DNA of 64,000 bases from Trichomonas vaginalis G3 (taxonomy: Eukaryota; Parabasalia; Trichomonadida; Trichomonadidae). Every line of letters starts with the position of its first letter. Position 1 is the first letter of the stretch. This document shows positions 41,622-53,049 of the stretch, one piece after another. The translations under genes were made by a program, and so were the position numbers. A model generated the notes under the pieces. It had not been told where the DNA came from, searched no databases, and saw nothing but the letters and a program-made list of their open reading frames with translations. The DNA is taken from positions 22,599,300 through 22,663,299 of the forward strand of contig NC_067204.1 in NCBI RefSeq assembly GCF_026262505.1, given 5' to 3'.

Positions 41622-42482
41622 ATGTCAACATTAGAGAACACAACAACTGCTATCGTTCATGAAGTCATAAATGAAGAATACGAATACATACAGTATAACA
41701 AACAATTGAGACTCATTCGTTCTGTCAAAGACGACATGTACCAAATGCAAAGTATTTTGACGGCTTGTTTTGCTCCAGATACTAAGCTTCCTAAAGACTG
41801 GTTTAGGAACCAAAGCACCATAGAACTATTAAGTGAAGCACAGCGAGACGTACTTTTTTCTGAAAACAGTGAAAGAACAGCGAGTAGGTAAAAAATCCCA
41901 GTCGCCAAAACTCTATGAAACCGTGAAAAATTGCCAAACGGTTTGAGAGGATATTGATGTCATAGACTTTTAGTAAATGCAGTTGCAATGTGGGCTTCAC
42001 CACGTTATGCTTGGAATATTTACAAACTTCTTGACGAACTTCACAGACAAGAACGTGGAGAGATGGAAAAGAAACTTCAAGCAAAAGATGAAGTCATTGA
42101 ATCCAAAGACAAAAGCATACAGAAAAGAATACCGCGTTCAGTACCAAAAGGAAAGGAAAAGAACTATAAGTATATGATTTATACTGAAGAGTTGGAGAAA
42201 GAAGAAGACAGAGATATGGTTATGTTGCATTTAGTCAGAAGAAACAACAAAAGCTTTTATGACCTTGCTAAGATTTACAAATCTGACAGAAACTGGTTCT
42301 ATCGTGAAAACTTACCGATTTCAATGACACCGAATGAGCAAATAAAGGAAATTGTCAAAAGTACTCTTCCTCAAACACACTATGACATCAAAGGTTGCAC
42401 AATACTTACATTCAAAGAAGACTTACCATTACTGAAGGAAAAAATAACAGAATATTTCGATAACTTCAAAGAGGAAGAATAA
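41622..42482 (+). pseudogene. Element C: KilA-N regulator with coiled coil and DUF3627-like end
   Basis: A WFRNQST.ELL segment (near 41800) and an A.WASPRYAWNIYKLL segment (near 41985) match the middle and end of KilA-N domains. A coiled coil (QAKDEVIESKDKSIQ) follows, then a KRIPRSVPKGK..NYKYMIY region like the DUF3627 tail found after KilA-N/MSV199 domains in pox- and iridoviruses. It is the counterpart of the KilA-N gene in the element A cassette and has the same promoter. It is a fossil with about two breaks. Confidence 0.65.
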
Positions 42483-42537
42483 AAAAATCTAAGCTAATTT
42501 TATTTTTTTTATAAAATTTTATCTCATATGAAAGAAC

Positions 42538-42672
42538 ATGAATTTAGAATATTCGGAACTCATGACAGAAGAAGAGAACGAACAACATGTAAAAGATTAT
42601 GCAAAATTTCTGAAGACATACAAAGCATTTAAACAATATCTAAATGCTTCTAAAGATTATGCAAAATTTTGA
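42538..42672 (+). CDS. Element C: possible 44-residue charged peptide
   Basis: A short ATG-started frame behind a T-rich tract like other element promoters, with two similar YAKF-containing segments. It may be a fragment of a longer lost gene. Confidence 0.2.
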   Translation: MNLEYSELMTEEENEQHVKDYAKFLKTYKAFKQYLNASKDYAKF

Positions 42673-42767
42673 AGGTATATAAAGCTTATGAAAAAGCGTA
42701 TGAAAAGTTTATACATTGGGAATTGTTGTAAAATATCGATATGAAGACTAACCAAAATATATTTTGC

Positions 42768-43241
42768 TTAAATAGCTTCAGGGTCAATTTCTTCAACCAT
42801 TTCACTTCCTTCGTCAATGTCAATTGAAGCTTCTTCAACCTTTGGTAAGAATTTCTGTATAACATCTTTGTTCGTTATTGTCTTCAGAGATGAAGGATAA
42901 TATTTCACATTTGTTTCACCCTTCTTATATTCTTTCTGTTCGGAAAGATTCATAGCAATACTGAAGAAGTCAATGTTAGAGTTCTTTATAACAGTATAAT
43001 GAGTATCTTTGACATTCACGAAGATACTCTTTTGTTTCAAAACTACTGCTAACTCTTGTGAAGTATAACGTTTGCGGTCAATGACAATAGCTAATGGTCT
43101 GACATACTGACCAAACTTAGATTCTTTCACAAACTTCTTGTTAAAGATAACATTAACGTTTGAAGCACCATTGAACTCATTCTTGATGGCAGTAGCGAGA
43201 GCATTGTATGAAAAGAACTTGCAATCTTGCATGTGTTTCAT
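42768..43241 (-). CDS. Element C: hypothetical 157-residue protein
   Basis: An open minus-strand frame, divergent from the polymerase region. The N-terminal part (C.FFSYNALATAIKNEFN) suggests an alpha/beta fold; the tail is acidic. Function unknown. Confidence 0.45.
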   Translation of the reverse strand: MKHMQDCKFFSYNALATAIKNEFNGASNVNVIFNKKFVKESKFGQYVRPLAIVIDRKRYTSQELAVVLKQKSIFVNVKDTHYTVIKNSNIDFFSIAMNLSEQKEYKKGETNVKYYPSSLKTITNKDVIQKFLPKVEEASIDIDEGSEMVEEIDPEAI

Positions 43242-43333
43242 TAAAATAAAAATATTAAATTATTTTGAAAAATAACTTAAAAAAAATCTAATCTAATTTT
43301 TTCAAAAAAATATTTTTTTATTTCCTACTAAAG

Positions 43334-46300
43334 ATGTATCGGAAGTTGTCTAAGTTAGAACACTCGGAAATAAAACAACTTCTTACAGAAGCTAATATAG
43401 AAGTAGCAAAGCATTACGCAACAAACAAAAAAGCACTCGCTGACTTCATTAAAGACTATAATGGTGCAATAAGTTATGATAGAATTCATGAGTTCATAAA
43501 GCCGCAACGCGGCGAGGACGAAGTCCATGCAATAGCATTTCCTTTAAATGACGTTGCTATTGACTTATATCATAGACGTTCAATACCTCATGAAGTAAGG
43601 CGTGAGATGTTTGACATAACAAATGCGAACGTTGGTGAAACAAGAAGAAGAGACGACACACTGAAACAACAGAGAAGAGAGATGTTTAAAAGTGCTATAG
43701 AACAAGTTCGCAAAGCTAAATGTCATTCGTTCCATTGACGACAAACCAAAAGAAGGTGAGAGATGGTTAAAGAAAGATGAAGAGAATAGGAAGAGAAATG
43801 TGAAGTCAGGCAATAGACTCATTGACTTTAACATCGAAGCTTTAGATGAACCAAACAGAGACTACTTACACAAACATTTCGGTAAGGTTTTCATGAGACT
43901 CTTAGAGAAAATTAAAATAAACTCACAACAAAGATGGATGGTATGTTATAAACTTGGTGGAAAGTATGAATGTTCTACGTTAAACCTCAATAATATTGGA
44001 ACATTACTACATCAGCTCTTGAAGGAGAACTTTATATCAGAGATAGAAGCAAATGCTGCAGGTATTGTTGAAATGCACTATGACTTCTTCTTGACAAACA
44101 TAAAGAATCTTACTGAAATAAAGATGTATGATTTAACAGAATATGAAGGCTTAACGATGTCAGATGTAAAGAAAGGCAAACCAAAAAAGAGACCATATAG
44201 AGATGAAAGCACACTGACAAATGACCAGAAAGCCATTTTGGAAGCTCTTAAGCAAACAGGAAACCCAGCACTTATAGAAAGCTTTTGGAAAGATAATGGT
44301 GAAAAGAAGTTTTATAAGAAGAGAAGCGGTCAGTTCTGGAAGTATCTTTGCACATTACCTATAAATCTTGAACGCTACCAAATCTTCAATGAACTGAACA
44401 AAAGAACTGCAACACTTATGACAGAAGACAACTGTTTCGTTTATGCTTGCATTCAGGCTGGAGTAAATGAAGAAACTATTGACCACATGAGAGAAGTCAT
44501 TCGTGTTAGAGACTTTCCTCAAAGTAAAGTACAAGAAATTTCTGACGCAACAGGTATAGCATTTAATGTTACCATTGGTTATTTCAATGACTCAAGACAT
44601 AATGAAATAAAGAGATACATACCAAAAGAATGTGAAACTGTTAGAACTATTGACTTACTTCTTGTTGAAGACCACTACATGCTAAACGAAAGATTACCAA
44701 TGACAACATTTCATTCAAACTAATAGAAATTCTCAAAGCTTGTGGTGGAATGAACATTGAGAAACAAATGAAGATTTATACAAAGAGAGAAGATAAATAT
44801 GTAGTTCGTTATGATAGAACAACACCGTTATGGGATGTTATGAAAACATTGTGGGAGTGCAAATATTTGAACCTATTTCTTATGGAGAACTTTTCACATA
44901 TACTACTGACTTATATAAACAGAACCTTGCACCATTTAAAGATTTGACATATGCTCCAAAGTATTGTGTACAACTGAAGAAGAAAGCAGAGTCAAAAGAA
45001 GTAAATAAAGCTAAATGTAAGTTCATTCCTGAGCACGTTTTCTTTGCTGACTTTGAGTGCAGTACGATGGCTTTCATAAAGCTTTTAACATATGTTACGA
45101 CAGTGAAGATGGTTCAGTGAGTGAAAGCATATGGGGTCAGAACTGTGCAACAGAATTTTTGGAACGACTCCTGACAAGAGTTTAATATATTTTCACAACC
45201 TCAGTTATGACATAAACTTCATCTTAAGACACATGACAGAAGTGAAAGGAACTCCCATCATTAAAGGTTCACGAACAATGCAAATAACTGGTTTATATAA
45301 AGGACGGGCAATTATTATAAAAGACTCTTACAGTGTTATAAATAAGAAGCTTAAACTATTTCCTGCTATGTTTAACTTACAAACAGGACCGAAAGAAGTA
45401 TTTCCATATAACTACTACAGCAGTGTTTTGTTAGCAAATGACAACAGAACTGGTGTCATTTCTGAAGCATGTAAGTTTATCCGGGATGCAGATACATTTA
45501 TGAAAAACATAGATTCCATCAAAGGTTGCAGAATAGATGAGAACCACTTCGACTTAGAAAAATATAGCACGTTTTACTGCAAACAAGATGTAAGAATTTT
45601 AAGAGAAGGTTTTGTAAAGTTCCGCAATGACTTATTGAAAGAGTTTGATTTAAACGTTTATGACTACGTTAGTATTTGTTCAATTGCTAACAAATTGTTT
45701 GAGAACAGAGTATACTTCCCGAATGGAAATCTTTATGACCTCTCAAATAAACCAAGAGAATTTATTTCGAGATGCATTCAAGGTGGAAGATGTATGTTGT
45801 CAGATAACATGAAACAAAAGAGCAAAAAGAAACTCATTGCTGACTTCGACACTGTTTCATTATATCCTTCAGCTATAGCAAGACTTTATACTTTAGAAGG
45901 TATTCCAAAAGTATTGAAGGAAGAAATGTTAAACACAGAGTATCTCATGAGACATTTATTCGATGATGACCAAAAGGAACCCATTGGTGAAAAGTTTATG
46001 TCTGGCTTCTTTGTTCTCATTAAGATAACAGAGATTGGTATACCCAGACACTTTCATTTAATAGTTTGCGACCCTGAACTAAATCCAGAACTTAACGTTC
46101 CAAGAAGTTCAAACACTTGCTGTCTCATGTATGTTGACCATATAACATTACAAGACCTCATAAAATATCAAGGTGTCAAATGTGAAGTGTTGCAAGGATA
46201 CTATTACGATGGAAACAGAGATATGAGAATAAGAGATGAAGTAAAGAAGTTGTTTGAGTTAAGGTTAAAGTATAAGAAAGAAGAAAACCCCTTACAAGAA

Positions 46301-47103
46301 ATTATAAAACTCATTCTGAACAGCATTTATGGCAAAACTATTCTATCTCCTATTGAGTCAAAAATAACCATAGTAATGACAAAGATGCTATAAGATATGC
46401 TATAAGAAATTACAACCATATAGTGAAGTTCGAAGGTTTGGATGGTTCAGATAAAACTATTTTCAAGCTAACGAAAAGCATTTGCAGACACTTTAACTTC
46501 TGTCCACTTGGTGTTAATATTCTGTCTATGTCAAAACGTATTATGAATGAAGTATTCTGTACTGCAGAGGACATGGGTCTTCAAATATTTTACCAGGATA
46601 CCGACAGTATGCACTTATATAATGAAGACATCCCAAAGCTTGCAGCAGAGTTTAAGAAGAGATATGGTAGAGAACTTATAGGAAAGAACCTTGGTCAATT
46701 TCATAGCGACTTTGCAGAAATAACACCTGGAAAACAAAGTTTAGCTTATAAAAGTATTTTCTGTGGAAAGAAGACCTACATAGACTTACTCACGAATGAT
46801 TTAAATGAAGTTGCATTTCACTGCAGAATGAAAGGCGTGAAGCAAGATGTTATTGCTTTAACCGCTAATGAAATGTTTCCTGAAGCTATACAATGCTATT
46901 ACAATGAAGATAAGAACATTCACATACCTGTTGGAACATATGACAAAGACTCTGAGTTCAGTTTAATGAAACTTTACAAAGCACTTTATGATGGTCAAGA
47001 GATTGCATTCGACTTATGTAAGTCATGTCAACCTTGCTTTGCTGAAAAGTTCAACTTTTCAATAACGACTAAAACAAGCTTTATTCGTAAGTTGAAGTTC
47101 TGA
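43334..47103 (+). pseudogene. Element C: protein-primed DNA polymerase B with OTU-like N-terminal region
   Basis: An OTU-like region at about 44430-44690 has EDNCFVYACIQAG (Cys) and LLVEDHYMLNE (His), as in many Maverick polymerases. Polymerase motifs follow in order: exonuclease I FFADFECS (near 45040), II FHNLSYDINFI (near 45200), III YCKQDVRIL (near 45575), palm motif A DFDTVSLYPSA (near 45840), motif B ILNSIYGKT (near 46310) and motif C YQDTDSMH (near 46590). No HNH insert is present, unlike element A. It is a fossil with several breaks. Confidence 0.9.
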
Positions 47104-47184
47104 GGTCATTTATTTTTGTCAGCAATGAGGTCATTTGTGATAAAAATAAGCCGCTAGCGGCATGGGCGAAGCCTATGTGGTCAT
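47104..47184. terminator. Intergenic hairpin between converging polymerase and minor-capsid genes
   Basis: GCCGCTAGCGGC (47150-47161) is a perfect palindrome, flanked by three GAGGTCATTT or GTGGTCATTT repeats. It lies between the 3' ends of two converging genes, like the other hairpins of this element, so a transcript-end role is likely but unproven. Confidence 0.4.
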
Positions 47185-48042
47185 TTACAATACAGCTATT
47201 GTAGAGTTTAACAATTGTGCTTCAATGTATAAACAATCTTTCCCATCTGGAGGTAAGAACACTGGGCACTTATGGTCATGAGTGGAGAACATGTCTATCC
47301 AAAACTCACGATTGAAGCCAGTTAATTTATAGTATTTAGGGTTAGGAAGTGGTGAAGTTCTTGTATGACCAATGAACTCATTTTCAACTCCCTTACTTAA
47401 GTTTGAATATAATATAGCTTGCTTTCTATCCCAAATGCCAGGTGTTACAATCTTTGAAAATTCATTTTTCCTCGGAAGTATTGCATCATAATTGAAAACA
47501 TTCTTGAAGTCTTCATTGGGTTCAGAGATTTGAAACCTTATACGTAATGGATTTTCTTTCTTTTTAGCGACTTCATTGAATGGTGAATATATAACAAACT
47601 GACAGTCATGAGTTCCATCTTCATTTTCATTAAATTCATAATGAAAGTCTATAAGTTGTGGCTGACTACCTTCTTCTTTCAGTTGTGCAAGAAACTCACG
47701 TAAAGGCTGTAAAGTTTGTACTTCAATATTGAACTTTTTCTCGAACATCTCATTAAATGAAATCATACATTGCAACAATGTTGTATCGTCTTTAAAGTAT
47801 TTGTATATGTGAATGTTTTGGGCGCTTAAAGACTGTTCGTCATTTTCTATCTCGACTTGAAGTATAAAGTCAACCTTTCTGAAAGCACGTGTTATATACA
47901 TAGATGTTATGCCAATGTACTTCTCTTCATTTATGTTCACAATCCAGTCTGTTGGAAACTTAAACGTTACTCTGTTCCCCTTTATTTTGACGTCAGGGTT
48001 TTCACTACTGAACGCAACAGATAAAGGTATTTGTCTATACAT
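47185..48042 (-). CDS. Element C: minor capsid (penton)-like protein 1
   Basis: A fully open 285-residue frame starting at CTAAATG. Near the N-terminus it has FKFPTDWIVNINEEKYIGI, and it ends in a FLPPDGKDCLYIEAQLL strand. The 53050 and 61845 genes show the same entry (YP..W, then a short charged turn) and the same DG.....E last strand, so the three are paralogues. Size and beta content suit a Polinton minor capsid protein (PX, penton homologue). The gene lies back to back with the polymerase. Confidence 0.6.
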   Translation of the reverse strand: MYRQIPLSVAFSSENPDVKIKGNRVTFKFPTDWIVNINEEKYIGITSMYITRAFRKVDFILQVEIENDEQSLSAQNIHIYKYFKDDTTLLQCMISFNEMFEKKFNIEVQTLQPLREFLAQLKEEGSQPQLIDFHYEFNENEDGTHDCQFVIYSPFNEVAKKKENPLRIRFQISEPNEDFKNVFNYDAILPRKNEFSKIVTPGIWDRKQAILYSNLSKGVENEFIGHTRTSPLPNPKYYKLTGFNREFWIDMFSTHDHKCPVFLPPDGKDCLYIEAQLLNSTIAVL

Positions 48043-48338
48043 TTAGTTTGGATAAAAATAAACCATTTACTCTTTCTTTGCTTCAGCTTCCTTTGCTTTT
48101 GTTCTTCCTTTGCTTTTGCTTCTTCTCTAGCTTTTTTCGCCAGCAAACGTGGGTTCTTCTGTCTTCCAGCAGCTAATGCAGCTAGTTGTTTTTCACTAAG
48201 TTTTCTCTTTGGTCTCTCTGGCTTTTGTTCTTGTTTTTGTTCCTTCAGTTCGGATAAAATTTGCTCACGAATTTCTTTCTTCAATGCTTCAACATCTATG
48301 ACCCCTTGGGTCTTGTCCGTAGGGCTTGTCTGAGTCAT
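47982..48338 (-). CDS. Element C: small basic coiled-coil protein
   Basis: The start is the ATG at 48338 (MTQTSPTDK). A helical VEALKKEIREQIL segment is followed by a Lys/Arg/Ala-rich tail (KPKRKLSEKQLAALAAGRQKN), typical of nucleic-acid-binding core proteins. The end overlaps the start of the minor-capsid gene, so the last 25 residues may not be native. Confidence 0.5.
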   Translation of the reverse strand: MTQTSPTDKTQGVIDVEALKKEIREQILSELKEQKQEQKPERPKRKLSEKQLAALAAGRQKNPRLLAKKAREEAKAKEEQKQRKLKQRKSKWFIFIQTKCIDKYLYLLRSVVKTLTSK

Positions 48339-48383
48339 TTGACTGCAGATAAAAAACAAAATTAAAACTTTAACCGATGTAAA

Positions 48384-48815
48384 ATGAGCTTGTCAAAATC
48401 AGAGCGAGAGTCTATTATATTAAATGACGCAAGAGGAATACAACATCCTTTCTATTATGTAAGTCAGAGTAAAGATGGTAAAATATACGTAAGAAAAAGA
48501 AAGGTTCCATTAGCGAATACAGAGAGCGACAACATTAAGGTGCATGGCAAGGGTGAAGTCCACGAAGCCCATATAAAACCTTCTGTTCAAACTGAAAAGT
48601 CAATAGAACAGAAGAAAAGAAGCCAGATGTACTTTCAATAACGAACCAAGAGCTTATTGCAAAGTTCGTGAATTTCATTGAAAACAAACCGAGTCAAAGA
48701 ACCTGACCCGCCAGTGAAAGAAGTTGAGACAAAAGAGAATGTACAGTTCATTGAAAATGTCAAGAAACAACTTCCACCACGAATGCCAAGAAGAAGAGTG
48801 AGAATAATGAAGTAA
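48384..48815 (+). pseudogene. Element C: small paralogous protein, copy 1
   Basis: It begins MSLSKSERESIILNDARG, then P.YYVSQSKDGKIYVRKRK. The pattern SII..AR.G..xP.Y.V....G.....K+K is shared with the 59469 gene, and the second half with 50946. A Lys-rich tail follows. It may bind DNA or act as a capsid cement protein; function unknown. It is a fossil with about one break. Confidence 0.45.
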
Positions 48816-48842
48816 ATAGATATTTTTATCTGAAGTAAATAC

Positions 48843-50343
48843 ATGCAGAACGAACAGTTAAACGAATTTACTCCAGCAGAGCATATTCATCAGATTCGCT
48901 CATATTTCGATATCATAGACAATGCAGTTCAAATTGGTGACACTAATAGAAAATATTCTGACGCAAAGATTCCATCACAACCTGGAACTGCTAAAGATAA
49001 CACATGGGTAACATTCAATCTCTCACCTCCTGGTGAAAATATGTTGGACCTTTACAATACATTCATTACGTATAAAATGGAAGGTCAATTTATTGTAGAT
49101 AAAGAAATTGGTTCAGGTTCCAATAAAACAAACCCACCAGGATTTTGGATTGGTTTCGATGACGCTTTCTATGCAGTTGCTGGATATCAAATCCTTGCAA
49201 ATGGTCGTATCGTATATTCTCAAGACAACGCAAGAGAAGAAGCATATATAACTTCAAACTCACAAACTACCGAACAAATAAAGAAAGTAGATGTTTTCTC
49301 AAAGACTCGACATGAAGATGTATGGAGTCATTCGGGAACATGCAGAACAGGACAAATTGTTAGTGGTCCAATTACAGCAGGAAAATCATTTGATTTTAAG
49401 CTTCGTTTAAGAATTCCTGTTAGAAGATTCCTTCCATTAGAAGCTATTCGATTTATTCCAGCTTTTGCAGGAAACATTCAGCTTAAAGTAAAGTTCAGTA
49501 GCGACGCCTTACAATGCACATCTATATCTGTAAATGATATCATTGCTTTCAATCCAACTCTTAAAGTTGCATTTGCTTCAGATTCAAATCCACCGACAAA
49601 TAAATTTGTTCCATGGAATGAACCATTCACTATGATAACGAAGCAGTAGAAGCTAGTGGAACAGTTACTATTACAACTGTAACCCAGCAACTATTTCGAA
49701 CAAAGATGGATTTTAATGAATGTTTCATTCATCCAAAGTCATTCTCTTTAGACCCTAACATTTATACAGAACTTGTAGAACATTATACAAACGAGGCTTT
49801 ATGTTTTCCTGTTAAAGTTATGGATTGGATTCCTATGGACGGTTCATTCTCAAAGAATACAGATAGTTCAAGTGCAACATTTACAGCAGCTTATACGCCT
49901 ATTAATGTTAAAAGTATTTGGGCACTATTTAGAAAGAAAGACAACTATTATGTTAATTTTGAGAACCCTAAGTTTAAATATCTTCAGCTTTCCATGGGAG
50001 CTTATGGAAATATGCCTGCAGAACCTGAAAAATCATATGGACCTGTATTTTATGAAATGGTTGCGAACGCTTGCAATACAAACAATGATATGATAGGATT
50101 TAATGAAGATGTTATGAGGTCATGGATGATGGTAGTGTGGAACATAAATGGGATAGCTATGACAACACACATTTCTTATGTGGTTTTCCAACAGAAGTGG
50201 ACTTTTGCTTCCAGCAAGGTCAAACATCTACTGCTCCAATAACATACAAATTGTCTGTTAAAGGACCTATTGAACTAGCAACTGAAAATGTACCAAAGCC
50301 ACTTATTGGATTTATGAGGGATTGTTGCTTTGCAATCAAGTAA
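48843..50343 (+). pseudogene. Element C: major capsid protein (double jelly-roll)
   Basis: The N-terminal part (AEHIHQIRSYFDIID, W.TFNLSPPGENMLDLYNTFI, GFDDAFYAVAGYQILANGR, RLRIPVRRFLP) and the later LDPNIYTELVEHYTN and FNEDVMRSWMM parts match the usual Maverick major capsid protein in length, order and beta content. It follows the small gene at 48384 on the same strand. It is a fossil with about two breaks. Confidence 0.72.
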
Positions 50344-50440
50344 GACAGTCAGGCATACCAATAATAAGACTTGACGACTATAACTTAGCACGGACGACAG
50401 TGAGGAATAAAGGATGAACGTTTATTTTTAAAGCTTATAA

Positions 50441-50880
50441 ATGAGTTCTTCATCAAGCTCTCGTGAACCTTCACCATCTATGAAACAAACTTTACCAAAC
50501 GATTATGGAGCACCTATTGAATATTTCTTACGAGCTGCACAATGGCAAAGAGCAGTCTCACCAAGGTTAGGTGTTCCACCAGCTCCTGTCAAAAATAGCA
50601 TTTGGTCAAGTCCTTATATAAATATGGTCTCCCACTAGGTTTGCTAGCTACAGCAGGAGCAGTAATGATGTTGAAAAGAAATAAAGCAAATGTTATAAAT
50701 AATACTGAAGTAGCTGAAGTTAAACAAACTCCGACACCATCGCCAAAACCAACGCCTTCACAAACAACACCTTCAATGACTCCTGAACCTATGAAGTACA
50801 AACTCCTGTTCAAAAGTCAACTCCAAAACCGACTCCAACATTTAAACCAGAACCTACTCCTCAAATAAATCGTAAAACTC
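50441..50880 (+). pseudogene. Element C: small membrane-anchored Pro/Thr-rich protein
   Basis: It starts at TATAAATG. It has a Ser/Pro-rich N-terminus, a hydrophobic segment (GLPLGLLATAGAVMML) and a stalk of TPSPKPTPS-like repeats. It may sit in a membrane during assembly or entry. It is a fossil with about two breaks. Confidence 0.45.
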
Positions 50881-50945
50881 CTGCGTTTCCTTACTGAAAA
50901 AATAACGTTATTTTTATTTAATATTAAAATTTTTATTTGATTGAA

Positions 50946-51180
50946 ATGACGACTAAAGTCACTGAAGCAATGAAACAAAATTTTTGGTAGAATACATTAA
51001 ATCAGGACGGTTCCAGAAGGTTTTTACGTTCATACTATGAAGGATGGTAGAGTTCAGTTTAGAAAGATAAAGCAACCATTAGATAAGAAGGAATTTTGAG
51101 AAAGATTAAACTTCATGAGGACAACATTGCTGAACTTAAGAAGAAGTTAGAAGAGTTGGAGAAAGGAAGAGAGTTATAAA
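50946..51180 (+). pseudogene. Element C: small paralogous protein, copy 2
   Basis: It begins MTTKVTEAMKQN and has a GFYVHTMKDGRVQFRKIKQP segment like the YYVSQSKDGKIYVRKRK segment of 48384 and the YKVTFHRNGTASISKKK segment of 59469. A Glu/Lys coiled coil follows. It is a fossil with a few breaks. Confidence 0.4.
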
Positions 51181-51340
51181 GTAATGAATTCAACAGACCC
51201 AAAGGGTCAGAGCCGCTTTGCGGCTAGGGTGAAAAAAAGAGGTGAGATTTCACCACTTCACCTAAATTTATTTTTGCGCTATGTTTTCATACGTGTGAGG
51301 GTGGTGATATCATTAATTTTTTAAATAAATGTGGGAACAA
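51155..51340. repeat. Hairpin-rich end of the left arm of a large inverted repeat
   Basis: From GGAAGAGAGTTATAAAG to ATCATTAATTTTT it matches the reverse complement of 60995-61150. It contains GACCCAAAGGGTC and GCCGCTTTGCGGC hairpins (absent from the right arm) and an AGGTGA/TCACC hairpin. Confidence 0.85.
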
Positions 51341-51353
51341 AAATAAAGCATTT

Positions 51354-51788
51354 CTACTCAACAGGAATGAGACCCTTACTGACTATGTATTCGTTTAATG
51401 CTTGATGAAAACAATGGTACATATTATCGTATGGGTATACACAACGTCTGTTTCCATCGTCGTCGTATATGTAGAGCTCAAATCCAGTCCAACCTTCTTT
51501 TGTACAATATGTAGCTTTATTTAAGTATGCATTTATGTAGATAAGGCAGTTTTCTTCATCGCTCCAGAAATAATTTTTCGTCATTGTTGAAATAGTTTTC
51601 GTTCCTCTGCGACCATAAGGAATGTATGCAATGAACTTTGCGTCATAAGGGATTGTAATATATTCAGGGTTTCTTTCATCGTCAATGGGTCTGTCTTTGT
51701 TAAAATGCATGTTTCTCAGTTTTACTTGAGTTTTGAATAGTTCACGGAAACGTTCTGGGAAAGAGTCATAGTAAATGTAGTCGGACAT
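51354..51788 (-). CDS. Element C: hypothetical 144-residue protein inside the left repeat arm
   Basis: An open frame rich in Tyr and charged residues (MSDYIYYDSFPERFRELF), with an alternating pattern suggesting a beta-rich fold. It lies between the two conserved blocks of the left arm, where the right arm holds an unrelated gene (60661-60987). Function unknown. Confidence 0.45.
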   Translation of the reverse strand: MSDYIYYDSFPERFRELFKTQVKLRNMHFNKDRPIDDERNPEYITIPYDAKFIAYIPYGRRGTKTISTMTKNYFWSDEENCLIYINAYLNKATYCTKEGWTGFELYIYDDDGNRRCVYPYDNMYHCFHQALNEYIVSKGLIPVE

Positions 51789-51840
51789 GTCTTTGTAATG
51801 AAATAAAAAATTTAAAAAAAAATAAAAATAAGGTTATTTT

Positions 51841-52052
51841 TATTTAGTGAGGACGGTAGTGAAGTCGTTAGTGAAGTCGTTAGTGAAGTCATTAGTGAAG
51901 TCATTTATGTGTCAGATGGTTTTGTAAATATTTAAGGTTAAGTTGGTGTTATGGTTGTGTTGTAAAATATACGTTACCGGTTTCGTAAAGTGTCAAAACC
52001 GCTAAGTGGTGTACGGAGGCGCGCAGTGCCACAGTACACGACTTAGGGATAC
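51841..52052. repeat. Second block of the left inverted-repeat arm with GTTAGTGAAGTC iterations
   Basis: Tandem GTTAGTGAAGTC-like units (51855-51905) are followed by TAAATATTTAAGGTTAAGTTGGTGTT, TGTTGTAAAATATACGT and GGAGGCGCGCAGTGCC. All are present in inverted orientation at 60478-60655. Confidence 0.85.
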
Positions 52053-52294
52053 TAACTTACCAAGTAGACTGGACTTTGAGAGACTCTTTAGAAACTTTAG
52101 ACGTTATACATAACCATCCATGCTTTTACTTTACATCCGATAAAAGTGGTTTGGAAACCGTTATGAGATGGCTAGAGGACATACATGACTATGAGTTTAT
52201 ATATGACAAGATAGAATATGAGAGAGGTCCTATAAACTGGAGAAAGTGTCACAATAAAGAAATTTTATTAGTAAGTAAATGTGGTTTGAAATAG
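52053..52294 (+). pseudogene. Element C: small frame, probable gene remnant
   Basis: A 72-residue stretch (HNHPCFYFTSDKSGLETVM) looks coding but has no ATG at its upstream end. The family is not recognised. Confidence 0.3.
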
Positions 52295-52434
52295 GACTAC
52301 TTGTTTTAGGTTTTTTCCATTGTGTCATTTATTTATTTGACGTGGCAGAAAAGTACAGAGAATATGAAGATGAACCAATGCCTGCAAATGTTCAGCATAT
52401 GTACTCGTAAGAGATATTTTTATCTAATATTAAA

Positions 52435-52795
52435 TGGACGCACAGAACTTAGCGAATGCACAGCAACCTGGACAACCAAACCCAGAGAATATTCCAAATG
52501 AAGTTAGAATACAAACTGCAATGGCAAACTATGGTCAAAGTGCCAACAGATGTACAAATGCAAACTGCCATGTCAAATGACGCTGCGTTAGGTTTGCCAC
52601 CATGGTATGCAATTATGAGATGGAAAGAGTTTTATACAAACCCTGAAGGGATATAAACAACTTTATGCAGATGACGCGAACACAGGAGTTGACCCAGGAT
52701 ATGTTTTCTACCAGAGGAGAAACAGAATGTATGAGCTCCAGTTAAAGAATGCTATGGAACTCAACAGGAAACGTAAGAGACTAGGCGGACATTAG
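52435..52795 (+). pseudogene. Element C: small Gln/Asn-rich gene remnant
   Basis: It starts at ATTAAATG (MDAQNLANAQQPGQP) and ends with a charged RRNRMYELQLKNAMELNRK helix. It is a fossil with a few breaks. Unknown function. Confidence 0.35.
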
Positions 52796-52813
52796 ATTTT
52801 TACATATAGTAAA

Positions 52814-53045
52814 ATGGGTTTCTTCAGTAAGATAGGAAACTTCTTTCGAAATGTTGGAAGAGGTATATGGAATGAATAAAATCTGTCGGAAGAGGAGTAT
52901 GGAACGTGTCAAAAATATTGGTAAAAGAGTAGGTCAGTTTGTTGGTATTATACCTAAAGACCCTGAACCAGAAGAACAAGCTCCTGTTATACAACAGCCT
53001 GAACCTGCACCACAGTTAAGTTGGCAACCACAACCGGTATATTAA
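52814..53045 (+). pseudogene. Element C: short amphipathic protein 1 (protein VI-like character)
   Basis: It begins MGFFSKIGNFFRNVGRG, an amphipathic helix similar in style to the start of the 58864 protein, and ends in a Pro/Gln-rich tail (EPEEQAPVIQQPEPAPQ). Small virion proteins with such N-termini can disturb membranes during entry, as adenovirus protein VI does; this is inferred from character only. It is a fossil with about one break. Confidence 0.4.
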
Positions 53046-53049
53046 AAAA